Shown here piece by piece: positions 62,715 through 64,000 of a DNA stretch of 64,000 nucleotides. The notes below the pieces were generated by a model. It worked only from the letters and a program-made list of their open reading frames with translations. It searched no databases and was not told the DNA's origin. Origin of the DNA: Pseudomonadota bacterium (GTDB lineage: Bacteria; Pseudomonadota; Alphaproteobacteria; Rhizobiales; Xanthobacteraceae); assembly GCA_023387735.1 (NCBI GenBank), contig JAEWHP010000040.1:106728-170727 (forward strand), given 5' to 3'. How positions within the stretch are numbered: position 1 is the first letter of the stretch; each line of letters begins with the position of its first letter. The position numbers were made by a program, and so were the translations under genes.

Positions 62715-62751
62715 GCGCCTCAATTGCATGCAGTTTGGCGCTTCAATTGCA
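62715..62751. promoter_or_regulatory. Overlapping direct repeats and 27-bp motif in GntR/ABC promoter region
   Basis: GCGCCTCAATTGCA (62715-62728) and GCGCTTCAATTGCA (62738-62751) are the same 14-mer with one mismatch, 23 bases apart. The 27-bp motif at 62723-62749, shared with 61229-61291, lies across them. The region separates the divergent GntR and ABC ATPase genes, so autoregulation is likely. Confidence 0.62.
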
Positions 62752-62844
62752 CAAAAGGAATCCGGCCGATCCGATGGTCGGCAGCGATCGTGTTGATTCA
62801 GAATGCAGGTTCTGCTGGCATTCGGCTTGCATGCACTTCCAGCC

Positions 62845-63726
62845 ATGATGCGCATGCAACCAAATTCCGAATTCCGGGGCTCGGCGGTTCCGCCCTCCGG
62901 GCCACCGATCGCGATCGAGCTGTCGGAGGCCTCCGTCACCTTCGGCCGCGGCGCCCGCGCGGTTCCGGCACTGTCACCCACGACGCTGCGGATCGCTGAC
63001 GGCGAGTTCGTCGCGCTCGTTGGCCCCTCCGGCTGCGGCAAATCGACCATCCTGCGGCTGGTGAGCGGGCTGGTGCAGCCTACGAGCGGCGTCGTCATCG
63101 TCGGCGGCCGGGAAGTGGCGGCGCGCGCCATGCGCGTCGGCATGGCGTTCCAGAATCCGACCATGCTGCCTTGGATGACGATCGAGCGGAACATCATGCT
63201 GCCGCTCAAGATCGTCGAACCGTTCCGTTCGCAATTTCGAAAACTCCGAAAGACCGAGTTTCGCGACAAGGCCAACGCGCTGCTGGAGCAGGTCGGCCTC
63301 AAGGGATTTGGCAGCCGCTACCCCTGGCAATTGTCCGGCGGCATGCTTCAGCGCGCCAATCTGTGCCGCGCATTGATTCATGAACCGCGCATGCTGCTGC
63401 TCGACGAGCCCTTCGGCGCGCTGGACCAGTTCACGCGGGAAGAGCTGTGGTCGATCCTCCAGGATCTCTGGATCGCGCACAAGCCGACCGTGCTGCTGGT
63501 AACCCACGACCTGCGCGAGGCGGGTTTCCTCGGCAGCCGCATCTGCGTGATGAGTGCGCGACCCGGCCGCATCATCGACGACAGCCGCGTCGATTTCGCC
63601 CGTCCGCGCACGGTCGCCATGACCTTCGAGCCGGATTTCGTCGCGCTGAATCAGAAGCTGCGCGCGTTCATCGAGGATGCCAGATCCGCTTCGAAAGCAG
63701 CCGCGGCAACACAGGGGACCGCCTGA
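62845..63726 (+). CDS. ABC transporter ATPase (TauB/SsuB-like)
   Basis: The start is unsure among ATG 62803, 62845, 62848 and 62854. The domain begins near IAIELSEASVTFG. Walker A is GPSGCGKSTILR, the signature LSGGMLQRANLCRAL, and Walker B MLLLDEPFGALDQ, all of the nitrate/sulfonate/taurine group. It begins a transporter whose permease follows after 1 base, and which is divergent from the GntR gene. A binding protein is presumably beyond the window. Confidence 0.9.
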   Translation: MMRMQPNSEFRGSAVPPSGPPIAIELSEASVTFGRGARAVPALSPTTLRIADGEFVALVGPSGCGKSTILRLVSGLVQPTSGVVIVGGREVAARAMRVGMAFQNPTMLPWMTIERNIMLPLKIVEPFRSQFRKLRKTEFRDKANALLEQVGLKGFGSRYPWQLSGGMLQRANLCRALIHEPRMLLLDEPFGALDQFTREELWSILQDLWIAHKPTVLLVTHDLREAGFLGSRICVMSARPGRIIDDSRVDFARPRTVAMTFEPDFVALNQKLRAFIEDARSASKAAAATQGTA

Positions 63727-63727
63727 C

Positions 63728-64000
63728 ATGCCCGACTTCGATTATCGCCAGAAAGCCTGGTCGGCGGGACTGATCGTACTGTTCTTCCTGGCCTGGGAAT
63801 TGTTCTGCCTGATGACCGGGATGTCCGATCTGGTGCTGCCGCGCCCGTCGCAGGTGTTCGCCACGCTGATCGACAAGCTGCCGATCCTTTGGCCGCATAT
63901 CCTGCAGACGCTGGCGACGACGATGATCGGCTTCGTGCTTGGCGTCGGCCTAGGCGTGGTTCTTGGCGCGGTCATCGGCGTTTCGAAGACGGCATACGAT
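63728..64000 (+). CDS. ABC transporter permease (TauC/SsuC-like), partial
   Basis: The frame starts at ATG 63728, one base after the ATPase stop, and is open to the window end (91 codons). The first helix is LIVLFFLAWELFCLMTG, followed by LVLPRPSQVFATL and LATTMIGFVLGVGLGVVLG, a typical TauC-like N-terminal half. The rest lies outside the window. Confidence 0.9.
   Translation, partial: MPDFDYRQKAWSAGLIVLFFLAWELFCLMTGMSDLVLPRPSQVFATLIDKLPILWPHILQTLATTMIGFVLGVGLGVVLGAVIGVSKTAYD

Overview
The window is high-GC alphaproteobacterial DNA, most likely Bradyrhizobium or a close relative in the Nitrobacteraceae. The evidence is the run of solute-binding-protein ABC operons, CoA-dependent aromatic catabolism, ureide and hydantoin enzymes, and several intergenic repeat families that I recognise from memory as typical of Bradyrhizobium chromosomes. 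About 56 protein genes are supported. I saw no rRNA, tRNA, CRISPR array, transposase or phage gene, so this looks like core-like chromosome rich in catabolic cassettes.

Layout. 1-6459: a partial efflux adaptor, a DUF3750 lipoprotein-like protein, a small zinc-ribbon protein, a phospholipase D/VTT fusion overlapping an endonuclease-exonuclease-phosphatase gene, and a CaiB-type CoA transferase. 6460-7296: 840 bp made almost entirely of repeats. 7297-19046: a probable 2-aminobenzoyl-CoA (anthraniloyl-CoA) pathway. It contains an SDR, a crotonase, a two-domain FAD monooxygenase/old-yellow-enzyme protein, a second flavin monooxygenase, two paralogous cupins, an orphan branched-chain-type binding protein, a MarR regulator, an arylformamidase-like hydrolase, an AMP-forming aromatic CoA ligase and a RidA protein. 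Four look-alike 26-bp imperfect palindromes (11-4-11) sit in front of its transcription units and are probably MarR operators. 19073-26121: a six-gene peptide-type ABC operon with two tandem paralogous binding proteins, nearly every junction overlapping by 1-4 bp.

26407-32651: stress and housekeeping genes (CHAD, universal stress protein, HD hydrolase, DUF2889, quinone oxidoreductase, luciferase-like monooxygenase). The CHAD and universal-stress genes each carry a TTGA-N6-TCAA box of the FNR/FixK type. 32881-40023: a ureide and amide-nitrogen block (DUF3830, PuuE allantoinase, allantoate amidohydrolase, an unknown six-hairpin-like protein, an NTF2-like protein, a biuret-hydrolase-like cysteine hydrolase and an NCS2-type permease). 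40201-43681: a MetX-like acyltransferase/hydrolase, a membrane desaturase, a TetR regulator and a VOC protein. 43756-50205: an amine-oxidase-type flavoprotein convergent on a second peptide-type ABC operon with a fused double ATPase and a Tat-type binding protein.

50630-64000: an HU-family protein with a clear terminator, a divergent SDR lacking the usual YxxxK, then MFS transporter, HemL-like aminotransferase, HyuB and HyuA, an enolase-superfamily enzyme, a cytosine-deaminase-like amidohydrolase divergent from a SnoaL-like protein, and a GntR regulator divergent from a TauBC-like transporter that runs off the end. A shared 27-bp motif occurs in both divergent intergenic regions of the last group, suggesting one GntR regulon. 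The most interesting material is the anthraniloyl-CoA regulon with its visible operator set, the GntR motif set, and the FixK-type boxes.
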